Shown: piece by piece, positions 1 through 11,656 of the stretch
Numbering within the stretch: the stretch's first letter is position 1
Layout: the number at the start of each line of letters is the position of its first letter
Origin: Glandiceps talaboti
Lineage: Eukaryota > Hemichordata > Enteropneusta > Spengelidae
Length of the DNA: 32,500 bases
Direction: 5' to 3'
Assembly: GCF_964340395.1 (NCBI RefSeq)
Contig: NC_135565.1
Location: 16,772,209-16,804,708, forward strand
Notes under the pieces: model-generated
What the model was told of the DNA's origin: nothing
Seen by the model: only the letters and a program-made list of their open reading frames with translations
Databases searched by the model: none
Made by a program: the position numbers and the translations under genes

Positions 1-1505
1 AATTATTGAGATACAGGATAATTATTGCGCAGACGATAATTTATCTCGATCGGAGAGACGTCGCCGTGCATAAAAAATATACCCGCCATTTTGCCTATAA
101 TTGTTCAGAGTGCGTCATTGACATCTAAAAGCCTACAGAAACAGCTGTGTCGTCATTCAACATAGCGGCAGACGACATAGTTCAATTCGCCAATAACGTA
201 CAGTAGATTTCGACATCATATACGAACAAACAAACAACCGAATTTACTTACCGATGTGGGTCGACTCTGTAGTTAGGAAACATCCTAAAATAAAACCCAG
301 CAAACTACAAATATTCCACTGTTTCGTCATTTTTGAGGAGAAAGTCGAAATATGACAATGTGACAACACGGTAGCCTTGTTTGACCCGTATATGATATTT
401 GCATGCTAACAGTATGAATATACGGGCGTGTAAATATAACTACATATAGGTATATTGTGTGAAAATGATATTATGCAAATTTCGCGGGCGTAACCACCAC
501 GAGCTGTATGCAGTCGGTAAAACATGTTGTTGTCGTCTGTACGTACGTATACAGTAATACGTGGGCGCCACCAATCTTCAAAACACGGCTGATAACATTA
601 TATTATTAACTGTCCAAGAAACACAGCAATCAAAAAGTAAAGTAGTTGTTTTATTCAATCACTCAAGTTGTATATCCGACTAATACTACTAACATCTCCT
701 TTTGTGGTAATGACTTGATGACGTTCAGAATACAACTTGCATCCTCATCTCTTATTTTCATATATAAACCCACATTCACACTCAATTGCAAACCAGGTTA
801 CATTAATCGGTTGTCGGGTTCAACGTGCCATTAAAACAGTAGCACTTGATCAAGGGTGTGGCTAGAAATTGTTGGGGGAGAGGGCAGAAATATCGAAGGA
901 TTAGAAAATGGTTATGTTACAAGTCGGGGGGGGGGTGTTTACAATTTTACATTTGAATTTTTAGTGAATCAGATAGCACAATCTGCTATTTGAGTACAAT
1001 TTTAACCCCATGCAATATTTAATTTCGTATTGAGTACGAAATAAGAGGGACGAATGATTACAAATATGAAAATAATGTTTTAATAGAGTTGTATTCTCTG
1101 ATACGCTAGCGGCTACTCGGTCACCTAGTACTACCAAACTGAAGTGACTATAAAGTTTCAATTAGGCAGCACGTCATATATTGCCTCTTACATAACGCTT
1201 TTTGTTACAAATTACATTCAAAAATTAGTGCGCAATCATATAAAAATGGTACATTTAATCTAACTGAGTGTGAACACAAATCAACCCCGTGGACGAGTCA
1301 AACACAGAACTGTTTATTGTATTCACAGTCAGAAGAAATGTAAGCTTACCAGTGCAGTGCCTGTAGTTTGTTTTTGTGTAACTCTTAACAAAAACTTCAT
1401 CTGCCTAATTAAAACTCTATAGTCTTTCTCGTTTGAGAAGTACAATTATATTATACTTTGTACATAATCACAGCTTCTACCGACGTCAGAATTCACCTGA
1501 GACTG

Positions 1506-1507
<2 letters not shown>
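1..1507. other. Non-coding stretch, no gene recognised
   Basis: I see no supported gene here. The open frames are short, start at arbitrary ATGs and lack splice or family signals. A run of nine G lies near 924-932. The first 600 bases have more CG dinucleotides (for example gacgtcgccg near 58) than the rest, which could mark the flank of a gene outside the window, but this is only a guess. Confidence 0.5.

Positions 1508-1601
<94 letters not shown>
1508..1601. repeat. (TA)n microsatellite
   Basis: About 94 bases of uninterrupted TA. The open frame reading through it (alternating I and Y) is a by-product of the repeat. Confidence 0.98.
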
Positions 1602-1603
<2 letters not shown>

Positions 1604-2203
1604 GTCCGTGAGCCAATCAAATACCTTTATGTTCTAATAGTTGTAAACCTGACCATGATGTTAGCCTTTCAATGCTGATTTATGAGACCAGCCACCTAAT
1701 GTTACACAATAGTGAAAGTTAACAAGTATCACCATAACAACAATTGTTCTTAATACCAGAAGCAGAAACTATTCTGTTTATTTGATTTTAATCTACATAA
1801 TGACCTCTGTTTAAACTTGTAATCACAAGTTCAAGGAGTGGCCTAAATCATTTGATCTAGCAGGCCTCGTCCCATAGAATAGTACAGACAATGAGTGCTG
1901 TCTGATAGCGTGGTACGAATGTATGTATCTTACAGAATAAATTCACCTCTCATCGTTCATCTAACAAGTGTTCATATTTGATATTATGCTCTCTTTTGTT
2001 GGTATTTATTACATTTTTGTTATTTATCAATTCATTTATTCAATAATTAGATAAAACCACGTGACAGTTGGTCGTTTCATAATATCACCTTTTTATTGCC
2101 AACAAATCCATTTTTTTATTGTCATACATATAGTGTACAATTCGAGGACTATGAATATTCACCATACATATAGAACAAAGTACTTTTCGATATAACTTAC
2201 ACA
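1602..2203. other. Non-coding stretch, nothing recognised
   Basis: AT-rich sequence with stops in all frames. I find no conserved block shared with other parts of the window. Confidence 0.5.
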
Positions 2204-2306
2204 TGACTGACTGACTGACTGACTGACTGAATGAATGAATGAATGAATGAATGAATGAATGAATGAATGAATGAATGGAATGAATGAATGAATGAATGAA
2301 TGAATA
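2204..2306. repeat. Compound (GACT)n(GAAT)n microsatellite
   Basis: About six GACT units pass directly into about nineteen GAAT units with one interruption near 2277. The change from GACT to GAAT is a single-base change in the unit, so one array probably grew from the other. Confidence 0.97.
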
Positions 2307-2900
2307 ATAAGCCTCAGATCGCCCACTAAATTATAATCTTTAAAATAGGTGTTCAAAAAAGATTATGTCATAAAAATGTGCTTCCTTTTGAAGGTATATG
2401 AATACAATGTTATCACTCAGCCAAAACAAACTATCTATTAACAATGAAACCCGTGTGACAAGTAGGCTTGGGGTTCATACAGTTGAAGGCTATCCAAATT
2501 ACATGTACCGAGGAAGGCTGAATGAAGGGATAGAACATGCATCTTGAAATAAAATCAAAATGTACATACTTGGCGTTCGTCTCTACTAAACTCTTGCGTC
2601 ATTTGTACCACAGCCTGATTCCACTAGGTTTTTTTTCTCTTTTCTTTTTCTTTTTTGAGCTACAAGTTGACCGGATTATTGACAAACCTAACAGAATCTG
2701 TCTTCAAGTAGGATTTTTACTGATTCAAAATTAACATTGAACTAAACCTGGAGTTTTCAAGATGATAAGCAGCTGCAGACATGCTGAATTGTTATTTGTT
2801 CATGATAAATAAATAAATAAAATTCCAAATCTAAACAATAAATACAATTAACAACACGTACGCACTCATGCATACACGCACACAAACACAAACACACAAA
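2307..2900. other. Non-coding stretch, nothing recognised
   Basis: AT-rich DNA with a T-rich run at 2630-2656 and a short (AAAT)n near 2806-2822. It lies downstream of LicD copy 1 (which is on the minus strand), but I find no convincing minus-strand AATAAA close to that gene. Confidence 0.45.
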
Positions 2901-2968
2901 TACATACATACATACATACATACATACATACATACATACATACATACATACATACGTACGTACGTACA

Positions 2969-2998
<30 letters not shown>
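2901..2998. repeat. (CATA)n microsatellite with CGTA interruption
   Basis: About 24 tetranucleotide units. The middle (about 2955-2967) carries CGTA variants. It ends about 40 bases downstream of the LicD copy 1 stop codon. Confidence 0.97.
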
Positions 2999-2999
<1 letters not shown>

Positions 3000-3040
3000 C
3001 AAATCCCAATAGAAACCGGCCACTGAAATCTCCTGGGTGT

Positions 3041-3661
3041 CTACCATGGCAACCAACAATTGGCTTTATAAGGAACTGTCCACCCGTACGTCAATGGATA
3101 TCTGTTTTTTAGAACATCATCAGGACGATTTGGAATATAAGCTTTGAATCCCGCGAAGTCACTTTTCCTTAAAGGAAGTATCCAAGAAAGTGGTACTCTC
3201 TCGTAGTTTTTGACGACAGTGTTGAGCTTTTCTTTAAAGACTTCACTCTTTGCGACCATTTTACACGGAAGATTATCACATACACCGTCATAGACGTCCC
3301 ATCTGACTATATCTACCCAGACTTGACTTGTATCGACTCGTGCCTGGTTGTATGGCCCATCATTCCTTGATATACGAATTCCAACTTCACGGAGACGTCT
3401 TTTGAGTTCATTTGCATATGGCTTGCCTGAAAGAGTTGAGATCTCGCCATCTGTGTCATGTCTATTGTTGTCATGATATTACAGAAAAGAGAAAACAAGT
3501 TGTTAGTGGCATTGTAGCACTACTGATTGTATTAACATGGGACGGTTCTCACTTGAAGGTTGTAAGGAAATCTGTGGTGATTTTATTATGTTGCAATTGT
3601 CTTCTGGACGTCTTATTTCATCAGTGTATTATTTCAAAATATCATACAATACTTCTTCCAT

Positions 3662-3743
<82 letters not shown>

Positions 3744-4306
3744 AGGGGAAGGGGGCAGAAACAAAGGCAGATAAACAGACACAAACAGACACAAACCAAC
3801 TGACTGACTGACTGACTGACTGACTGACTGACAGACAAAAAGGGAGAGAGAAGGCCAAGGAAGGAAAAGGGAGTACAATATGATTACATATGCTGATGAA
3901 TATATCAACGAATGGCATACAATTATCACACGCTTAACATCTGCTACACTTCACGTGCACGCGCGAGCACGTGTAAATAAATATTATTTTACCTCATAAC
4001 ATCTCCATTTCTGACTGCCCCAAGGAGTGTGCCGTAATCTAACCAATAGGTAACGTTCATCTCTTCTAGGACGTTGGTGATGCTCTTCAGCTCGAATCTC
4101 AAATCGTCCATCTCTTTGTCCGTCAAATAACAATGACCTGCCTGAATCCGGAGGTAGTCATGTATTCTATACTTGTATTCTAATATTGCCATGGTAGTAA
4201 CCATGACAACAAGTATTGTAAAAAACATAGATTTTGGTGACAGAGGCATACACAGAGAAGGTGAACATCTTGGTCTGCGAAGATTTCGAATGTTGTATCT
4301 GTACAT
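3041..4306 (-). CDS. LicD/fukutin-family phosphotransferase, copy 1 (two exons)
   Basis: Model: complement(join(3041..3461, 3993..4306)), 244 residues, intron 531 bp. Exon 1 ends ATG-AG|GTAAAA and exon 2 starts after ACAATAG, so the split codon (AG|A) is Arg105. Residues 1-25 are basic, 26-42 form one membrane anchor (type II topology), and 84-97 hold the LicD motif YWLDYGTLLGAVRN. The catalytic signature is HDTDGEIS (106-113), with VDI (D155) as a third acidic site and a C-terminal end KNRYPLTYGW...CWLPW. The family transfers phosphate-linked groups (ribitol phosphate in FKTN/FKRP, phosphocholine in bacterial LicD) to glycans, so a Golgi or ER lumenal role is inferred. Oddities: Glu replaces the third Asp of the signature seen in the other copies, WVDIV replaces HVDIF, and the gene is on the opposite strand, about 12 kb from the next copy. 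Substrate unknown. Confidence 0.85.
3664..3737. repeat. (GA)n microsatellite in intron of LicD copy 1
   Basis: About 73 bases of GA followed by a G-rich run (3737-3752). On the coding (minus) strand this is a long CT tract inside the intron, about 200 bases upstream of the 3' splice site at 3462. The Ser/Leu and Arg/Glu open frames through it are artefacts. Confidence 0.97.
3800..3832. repeat. (GACT)n microsatellite in intron of LicD copy 1
   Basis: Eight GACT units, the same unit as at 2204-2229. Confidence 0.95.
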
Positions 4307-4337
4307 TTTCTAGTACTCATAAAATTAGTTTCTGTAG
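4307..4337 (-). promoter_or_regulatory. Putative 5' UTR splice acceptor of LicD copy 1
   Basis: On the minus strand a C/T tract (4350-4338) runs into CTACAG (4337-4332), followed by AAACTAAT and 25 nt of putative 5' UTR before the start ATG at 4306. Copies 2 and 3 have the same arrangement. The likely meaning is a non-coding first exon further upstream. An out-of-frame ATG at 4320-4318 precedes the chosen start. I keep 4306 because its frame carries the membrane anchor and the LicD motif. Confidence 0.5.
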
Positions 4338-5640
4338 AGAGAAAGAGAAACATTCAGTGTAACTACAGTAGGTGCTATTATTACTTTCTGGTCTTCGCAC
4401 ACAGCTGACAGACCAAGTAATAACACTCGAATCACTCTCATATCTCGTATCCGACTCAACTTTTGTATGTACGTACCAGGATCACACTTGAACTTAAAGG
4501 GAATTAGCTCAGACTATACACAGTTGTGTTTAAAGATCTACACTGGAAATCAAGGCAAACACCCAGCATAGTGCCTCGTTCATTGACTTCCCGCGAAGCC
4601 AAGTCCTCTTGCCAAAATCTGAAGTGCCTGTCAGTCCCCAGTGTTCTTTATTGTGACGTCATTAAAGTCTAAATTTACATAACGCATGGCCAATGGCCAA
4701 ATAATTAATGCAATCCATATAGAGCTTTTTCTGGGCGTGATCATGCCCTATAGGTATTCTCAAAACATTGATGAATGATTGCTATGAATCCTAGATATTT
4801 ATGAAATGCAGACTGTCGTCTCATGTATTCGAGTATGCTTGGAATCCAGTGTGGTCTGAATCCAATATCCCTGAGACAGTCTATTGACCTTTCAGTCAAA
4901 CTAGGACATGCGATGTTGTTAAAATATTAAGTTTACTGAAAATATGAATATGTCATCTGTGACACTATGTAATTTAGGGTCTTGTCTTGGTGGTACTGTT
5001 TCAAGAAGTTATCCACACTTGAAAATACAAACAAATCACCTTATGCTACACGCAAGACATCGAACAAAAAGTATTGGATGAGTATACCATGTGCATGGTC
5101 ATTCTATTTCACATGTAAGTTGTCTGAGGGTGTGTAGTAAATATCATGTTACATGAGTGAAACACCAGGCCGACATCATTTTAGCTGCAAATATGTGACA
5201 AGAATATATAGGTAATATGTTTCAGAGAACCCATAGTTTATGCAAATGACTTCATTTCCTGGAGAGACGTTCCCCTTTTATACATTCATCCAGTCATCCA
5301 CGTGGGTGCAGCACCTGGCTCCTATGCGAGTAAAATCTACCTGTTAATATATGTGCCCAGCGTATTTGACGTCACCAACCTAAATGCACGTGTCATTCAC
5401 ATTAGGGGCAACATCAAAAGTTCAATATAATATATCTAACTTAATTGCTTAAGTTAGGTCCCAGACCCCCCCCACCCCCCCCCCCATCTAACTTAACTGA
5501 CCTAAAATTGAAAATCGTTTCAGACTCATACTGTATACTTTCACTTTCAAACAACGTAACAATATACTACTGAATTATAAATGAAAACAGAAAGCCATTT
5601 TAACCGTGTACCGCTGATAAATCGGACCGAGTGTACCTTT
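4338..5640. other. Upstream flank of LicD copy 1, non-coding
   Basis: I find no coding exon. It should contain any non-coding first exon and the promoter of copy 1, but I cannot place a donor or start site. A small palindrome, CTAACTTAA/TTAAGTTAG, lies at 5436-5457, followed by C-runs at 5466-5485. Confidence 0.4.
4654..4661. promoter_or_regulatory. CRE-type palindrome TGACGTCA upstream of LicD copy 1
   Basis: A perfect TGACGTCA lies about 350 bases upstream of the copy 1 ATG, with a nearby GGCCAATGGCCAA (CCAAT-type) at 4687-4699. Copy 3 has TGACGTCA beside ATTGG at a similar distance. Functional use is inference; the motif is short enough to occur by chance. Confidence 0.3.
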
Positions 5641-8220
5641 TTTTGTTTCTCATCTCCAGTGGAATAGTCAGGCGGGGCGGGCAAGCGAAATAAAAAAAGG
5701 GGGCAAGGAAAAAAAATCTGTATTTTTTCAGTTCTATTCTCTGTCCTTCTTTTCTCTTCTCTTTATTGAATTCCTTGTTACAGGTCTCTTTCCTTCATTT
5801 TAGCAAGGTTGACAAGTCCGTAGAATAACTTTGTAAGAAGATGAATACTTATCATCCTGATGGGTGTATATCTGTAGCCAGGAACTATTGTATGATTTTA
5901 TCAGAAGTACTATTACACTTCGTCCTTATTAATCAAAGTGGCATTGACATCGCTAATTTGAACTTTAGTATGTAACTTTTTGAGGAATGCAGTATGACTT
6001 TTACCAATTTTAAGCATAATTTTGAAAATGATAGAAATATTCTGAGCTATTATTACATTGCAGCAAAATGTACCACACGGCGGCATTAATTTCGAGCCCT
6101 GTTCCTCATCAAACCTCAACAGATTCAGCCACGAAAGACACATGCTGCTCCGACGTAACAAAGGGGGTGGGGGTGTGGGTAGACGGCAGTGTTCTGCCAA
6201 GGTTTCCAACAAGTGGGGACAAAGCACCGGGCCCCTTGGTTGCAAAAAGTGGGGTCATTTGACAGGGAGTGGGGTCAATTATTATTGCCTATGAAATATT
6301 CATATATATTATCTCAGACCACTATAGAGATACTGTGGTCTTAGATATTCCATTACACATAGACTATTACCTATATAAGAACATAAAAAAATTCCATTCA
6401 CAATAACAGTTCCCAGTAAGCTGTTTTTTGAAAATTGTGGACTACACATTACACCTTAGAAAAAGAAGGCAATTAAGATTATGTATTTTTAAGTCATTTC
6501 TACAGAGTATATTATATATTGTTTTGAAAGATTGGACAGCCAGGTAGTCACAATTTTTAATCTGAATATCAATGAATAGCAGTGCTCAAATTTATAATTC
6601 CTTTTTTTCAGACAAAGACAAAGAACAACTTCAAAATAAGTCACAGGGAACATATGATTGAATAAAAACTTTGAGAAATCCTAATCTTGTAACCACTTGT
6701 TTCATTTGTAGAACTGTTAGTACACTGCTGTGTTTTAATATCATTCCCTCTTCAAATTCATGACTGAGGTTAAGAAAAACCAACATTTTGAAGAAAAAAA
6801 ATCCCTGACTTTAAAAAGTTCCAAATGTGAACGAAAAACTTACAAATAATACAGTCAAACAAACTTTGAAATAATTTTTTTTTTTATTAATTACCGTTAC
6901 TGGCTGTGTATCATGATTTGGTCCTGTGATATCAAATGACAGCATTAGTTACATACTGTAAACTTGATACGGAAAGCTGACATTAGGTGTCCTTGAAACT
7001 CAGAAATCGTGAACTAAAACTATCAACGTCAAAGTTAGGATGCTTTGTAAATACCACTGTAATTATTTTCTGATTTGCACAACAAGTTCATTCTTCATGT
7101 CTGACTGGGCGCACATGCATCGGCCGTCTATATGGCCATGCCAGTTATCATGCATTGATTCAGTCAGTGCCCAACATTCACATATGTGTCACTGTCAACA
7201 TCATGCAACATGATCCCCTAACAGTCTAACACAGCTTTTTCGGAATCAAAATACACATGTACTCATTTTGTTTCCATTAATCTAACCCATCAACAAATGA
7301 AAATCACAACCTGTCCCATAAATTTGGTTTACTAAGGCTTCTGAGCTGTGGCAGATAGATGTTCCGATTTCCGGTAGCAAGTTCAGTGTTTCGTACACGT
7401 CAGTGAGTAGGTCAGAGGTCGCGACAGTGATGGTAGACAAAACATGTGACGAGAGACGTCCATTTCGACGTCTCATCTACTCCCTCTAATGTTTCAATTT
7501 GTAGATTAAATTTATCAAAGTTGATCTTTTTGTGTCATTTTTTATGTTACCAATGGAACTGTGCGTTGTCACTGTATCTTATATGAGTGACAACAAAATT
7601 TTCCCTCACGGAGTCAGTATACTTCTTGTGGGATTGACGTCAGGGCCTGGCCCTGGACTTAGATAATTTTGATGTTTGCCGTAAAATGAATGTGCCAAAG
7701 CGGCGCAAGGTGGGAAAATTTTTGCGTCATTTGTAATTTTAGGGGGCCAATGTTGCAAGGTCGTGGCCTCGGCAGAACATACACTGGTCTAAGACGCCAT
7801 GAGGAACGTTTGATGTTCATTCGAACCTTACAGTCTTGCTGTGTTGAACTCAAGGGTCGAGTCGGTCGGAAATAAAAAAAACGTTGTTTTTTTCTGATGT
7901 CGGAGCTGGAAATTAGGGTCGGTCGGGAGATGAGAAACAGAAAAATAAAAAGGGCCGCCCTTATAGGTAAAAGCAGCCTTGAAATCGTACTAAATTTGCT
8001 AAGTATGACGTTAAATCGTTTTTGACGGTTGAGAAATTAATTTGGCCAAAACCCCCCCACCCCCAAACTAAAGCAATTAAGTTTTTTTGTAAACATCGAT
8101 CTTTTGACGTCGCCCCTTAGAAGAACTATCTATCCACCATGTGTACTAAACATTAATAATCTATTGTATTATACAAACAATGAGACACTAGAATAATTTA
8201 TCACAGACAGTACGTAGCAT
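5641..8220. other. Non-coding stretch with repeat-like fragments
   Basis: No gene supported. A fragment near 5641-5700 (TTTCTCATCTCC) recurs in inverted orientation near 7925-7960 (GGAGATGAGAAACA), so the interval may be bounded by a diverged repeat family. The 110-residue minus-strand frame at 5913-6245 has no family features and covers a G-rich low-complexity part, so I do not annotate it. The rest (6300-7600) shows nothing I recognise. Confidence 0.35.
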
Positions 8221-8390
8221 ACGCGTACGTACGTACACGGCCTGATTTTACTCAGACTACGTCCACGTCACCCCGTTCCTGCAAGATACACTCACGGAAA
8301 AGACCCTCGGCTACCCGTGTCTGTCGGTCTGTCTGTCTGTGTTCGGGGAGGGTGAGGCGAAAGACTGGGTTGAAGAATAGTTAGTTGAAG

Positions 8391-8454
8391 CATGGAAGTA
8401 TAACCCACTGTTATACTTCAATGGTTGAAGGAGGTTTTTATACCCCCATGGTTA
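8391..8454. repeat. Small palindromic element
   Basis: GAAGTATAAC (8395-8404) and GTTATACTTC (8410-8419) form a perfect 10-bp stem with a 5-nt loop. The outer ends CATGGAAGTATAAC and GGTTTTTATACCCCCATGG also oppose each other. A related pair of ends bounds 8998-9116. Confidence 0.5.
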
Positions 8455-8512
8455 ATTTGCACTCGTAGCAGTGACTTGGCTTGAGAGGGGCCATAGAGAG
8501 GTAAAAGAAGTG

Positions 8513-8932
8513 AATATACAATTCTCGCTATCTGCAATACAATACAATTCTATGCATCGCTAAGGAGTCAAATGGCACGCAGTCTCGCGACCGCGCTTGC
8601 ATTTGTCGACACCTACACTTCTGGTCGCCTATGTCAATACACGTGAATGTTTCTTCCAAACAGTTTAATTTGTAACAAATAAGATAAACGCAAGTGTTAA
8701 GCTCATATAATTCTGGAGGTGGGAAATTTAAATATGTACAGTATCTTTCCAGAGCAAAATTATAAGAGATGTCTACAACTGAAAATGGGAAAGAAACATT
8801 CCTGTGTATTAGCATAGCCGACCGGAAGCACATGTAGTTGTCGACATTAGAACGCGTTGTCGCGCGACTTCGTTCCATTTGACTCCACAGTGATGTGTAG
8901 AATTGTATTGCAGGTAGCGAGAATTCAATATG
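8513..8932. mobile_element. Foldback (MITE-like) element with ~140-bp imperfect inverted arms
   Basis: The left arm (about 8513-8655) and right arm (about 8780-8932) are inverted copies: both contain AATTCTCGCTA, TGCAATACAATTCTA, GGAGTCAAATGG and AATGTTTCTT in opposing orientation, with scattered mismatches. The central segment is about 125 bp. No transposase is present. The minus-strand open frame of 116 codons through it runs across both arms and is not a gene. Target-site duplication not determined. Confidence 0.65.
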
Positions 8933-8997
8933 AATTACACATTAAATTACCTGTATCTGTATCTGTATCGTAGACGTACAAGCACCAATACTCACAC

Positions 8998-9116
8998 CAT
9001 GGAAATATAACTATTTTTAGGTGACGGATCAACTCGTCCCAATTTCAACTCGTCCCACTCAACTCGTCCAATTTTCAACTCGCCCCAATTTCAACTCCTA
9101 TTTTTATACCTCCATG
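8998..9116. repeat. Short inverted-end element with internal CAACTCGTCC tandem repeat
   Basis: The ends CCATGGAAATATAAC and TTTTTATACCTCCATGC oppose each other. Between them (9028-9098) the motif TCAACTCGTCCCAATT and close variants recur about five times. Confidence 0.5.
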
Positions 9117-9338
9117 CTCACACTGATACTGGTTGTCGCGTACGTAGTCACGGGGCACGTGCGAAGCAATACAATCAATTATGAACGTAGTGTTGTAAAT
9201 CTCGATATACATATGATCATAGAATACACAATAAGACTTGCCTTGCTTGCAGTGTAAATTCTGAAGACAGAGAACACGCAATGAAGGTTGTACGAAGACT
9301 AACTATTTGCATAATTTGTACTCGTGGGTTTTGTAGTT

Positions 9339-9454
9339 CACTATTTATGGCTTCTCTTTTGTTACGTATTTGTAAGGCTGATATTGTACGGTCACTCGAT
9401 ATTGTGACCGTACATTACGTAACATACACAGAAGCCATAAATGTTAAAATAGTG
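9339..9454. repeat. Imperfect hairpin element
   Basis: Opposing blocks: CACTATT/AATAGTG, ATGGCTTCT/AGAAGCCAT, GTTACGTA/TACGTAAC and GTACGGTCAC/GTGACCGTAC, with an 8-nt loop (9396-9403). The left arm carries about 15 extra bases. This fits a small foldback element. Confidence 0.6.
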
Positions 9455-10456
9455 ACCGAGGTTAGGTGGATTTGCTTACCATAGATACATACTTTTTTCC
9501 TTGTCTGTGCCAAAGATCACCGAAAGATAAAATATTTCCTTGTCTCAAAGATAATCAGAACTAATAGCATATATAAGCAATTTAAATATGATAACTATAT
9601 ATATAATAGCATAGACAATGATTTACCCTACTACATATTTATTGAAATCGGTTATTAACTGCGCACAATTGCCAACTGAGCTTACCTAGCTAACTGAATT
9701 TAATTATAATCATAAATTCACTTTGGCTATGACATGTTTCAGATGTTCGCCTCCAGCTATAGCCACGCCAACGAGGACGGTATCATGGTGTTGCTTCTTA
9801 TATGTAATGTATGTAAGTCCTAACAACTATTACTATATATGTTATATCGGCCACTGGATAACCTTTGACCTTTTCATCCGGAACGCGTTTATGTATTAGC
9901 ATGACATCTTAATAAAAGATTAGGATATACGGAGGCATTAATTTTCACGACGTTTTTCTCATACCAATTTTTGCAAACTGCCAAAGGTTTACCCTCTGAG
10001 TTAGGGTGACAGATTTCCAGTAGTGAAACAGAGTAACCTGCTAGATCGTTATTTATCTTCGGGGATGACACACTTGGACTAATATCCCAAGACGTTTTGT
10101 TCTTGAACGAGCAATTGTCTTTTCATTTAGCCAAGTCATTTTGTCCTAAACAAATTGTAATGGTATATTTTAGTTGTGCAAATCGTCCTTTGTTATTAAT
10201 AAACATTGTTTTCCATGTGCAACATTCTAAAAGTGTCTGCTGTTGGCAAAACGTTGTTACTCTTGAATGCACTCAGTACGTACAAGAATGAGTCTATGTG
10301 AACAATGTAATTCCGAGAACAGAAGACACTAATTGCATGGCGATTTTGAAAACAAAGATAACTGATGGTAAATTCCTGAGAACAGATATTCTGACAACTA
10401 ATCGAAAATCTACACCAAATATAATGACTGATTAACATCTTTGGATCTGAATTTGA
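9455..10456. other. Non-coding stretch; one weak protein-like open frame
   Basis: Mostly AT-rich with no recognised feature. A minus-strand frame is open from about 10126 to the TAA at 9889-9891 (about 78 codons) and has a protein-like composition (GYSVSLLEICHPNSEG, LAVCKNWYEKN), but it has no ATG, no good splice sites and no family I recognise. Confidence 0.3.
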
Positions 10457-10511
10457 TATACATACATACATACATACATACATACATACATACATACATA
10501 CATACATACAT
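10457..10511. repeat. (CATA)n microsatellite
   Basis: About 14 units, the same unit as at 2901-2998. Confidence 0.97.
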
Positions 10512-10594
10512 CATTCATATTCGTACACTGAATTGATATGTCAACAAAAGTGATATTAGTATACATGTCCCCATACGCGCGCACTTCATTATAA

Positions 10595-11653
10595 GGGAGC
10601 GATCAGTTTTTAAGGCCGGGGGTAGGCCGGTGATTTCTTGTTTGTGTTGTAATTAAAAATAGTGAACCCCTGCGATTCATCCACAAAGCAACCCCCCCCC
10701 CCTCTCTGACAAATAAATAAAAACACACTGACCCCCCCCCCGACATCTGTTGACAAGAAATGTATTCTTCTTGTTCTTGCAAAAGATACTCTAGATTCTC
10801 AAAGCACAATACAGCCCACTGCATAGTTAATTTTACTTGTTACATTTACAGTAATTTTAAGTGTATCTGGTAAATTGCTATCCCAAATCCATTGCTTAAC
10901 ATGTATAAAGCTCTTTAGATAGGAACCCTATGAGAAGTATGCGATTGTCTGTTCATGGACATGCAAAATATTCATTGTTAGTAACCAAAAGTTCTAGGAT
11001 ATCTCTTAGATTGAGTGAATTTTTGCCATTATAGATTAATTCAGCTAATTTTAAAGTAAAATATTAGAAATGGAGTTAATATTATTGTAAACCTAGGGGT
11101 TTCAGTAAGTTTCAAAGTAGGGAGAGAACTGGAAAAAGTATGGGGAGAAGTGCATGCTACACGTGTGCGTGCCTGCTATACAAGTGCGGAGGTTGGGGAG
11201 TTGGGAGGGGGTGTCCCCCTTCCCTATGGTAAGAGCTTTTGAAAAATTAACACCTTTTTGAGGCCATTTAGAGCACCATTCGCAGTAAAACACAACTTAG
11301 TATATCATAAATATTGAGAAGTCATTTCTAACAAAACTGTTACTTAAAAGGTGCAATGTTATGACTCTATGTCATATGCTTGGGATGTATCAAGAGACAA
11401 AGAGTTTATGTTATATTTGAACATATATTTATAGCCATTGTTTATGATTTGTTGTATGCACATACATTTGTTGTATGGAAATTTAAGTACAGCAGGGTGG
11501 TTCATGATTTCGCTCAGTTGTTGAAAATAAGGTGACCCACCCTCTTTATTCACTTTGTAAAAATGATGACCCCCTCCTTCTTTGAGTCCCAAATTGAGGT
11601 GCCCCCCCCCCCGATTTACCGAACCCCCCCCCCCGTAAAAACTGATCACTCCC
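10595..11653. mobile_element. Non-autonomous DNA transposon, PIF/Harbinger-like
   Basis: The left end GGGAGCGATCAGTTTTTAA (from 10595) is matched in inverted orientation by the right end TTTTTACTGATCACTCCC-type sequence (11633-11653), giving a terminal repeat GGGAGYGATCAGTTTTTA. TAA lies immediately outside both ends (10592-10594 and 11654-11656), as expected for the 3-bp TWA target duplication of PIF/Harbinger elements. The 1059-bp body has long C-runs near both ends (10691, 10731, 11601, 11625) and no transposase. The family assignment rests on ends and TSD only. Confidence 0.6.
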
Positions 11654-11656
11654 TAA

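Noticed and set aside
1433-1678. Open frames through TA, GA, GAAT and CATA arrays (also 3537-3929, 2159-2356, 2757-3059, 29524-29876)
   Set aside because: Microsatellites without stops create repetitive peptides in several frames on both strands; there is no gene signal.
3313-3498. Minus-strand open frame over the LicD copy 1 second exon
   Set aside because: It is out of frame. The frame one base over gives HDTDGEIS, WVDIV and CWLPW and joins exon 1 correctly.
5913-6245. 110-codon minus-strand open frame
   Set aside because: Low-complexity proline and histidine parts, no family motif, no splice or promoter support, and it overlaps G-rich repeat-like sequence.
8528-8878. 116-codon minus-strand open frame
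   Set aside because: It runs through both arms and the centre of a foldback element.
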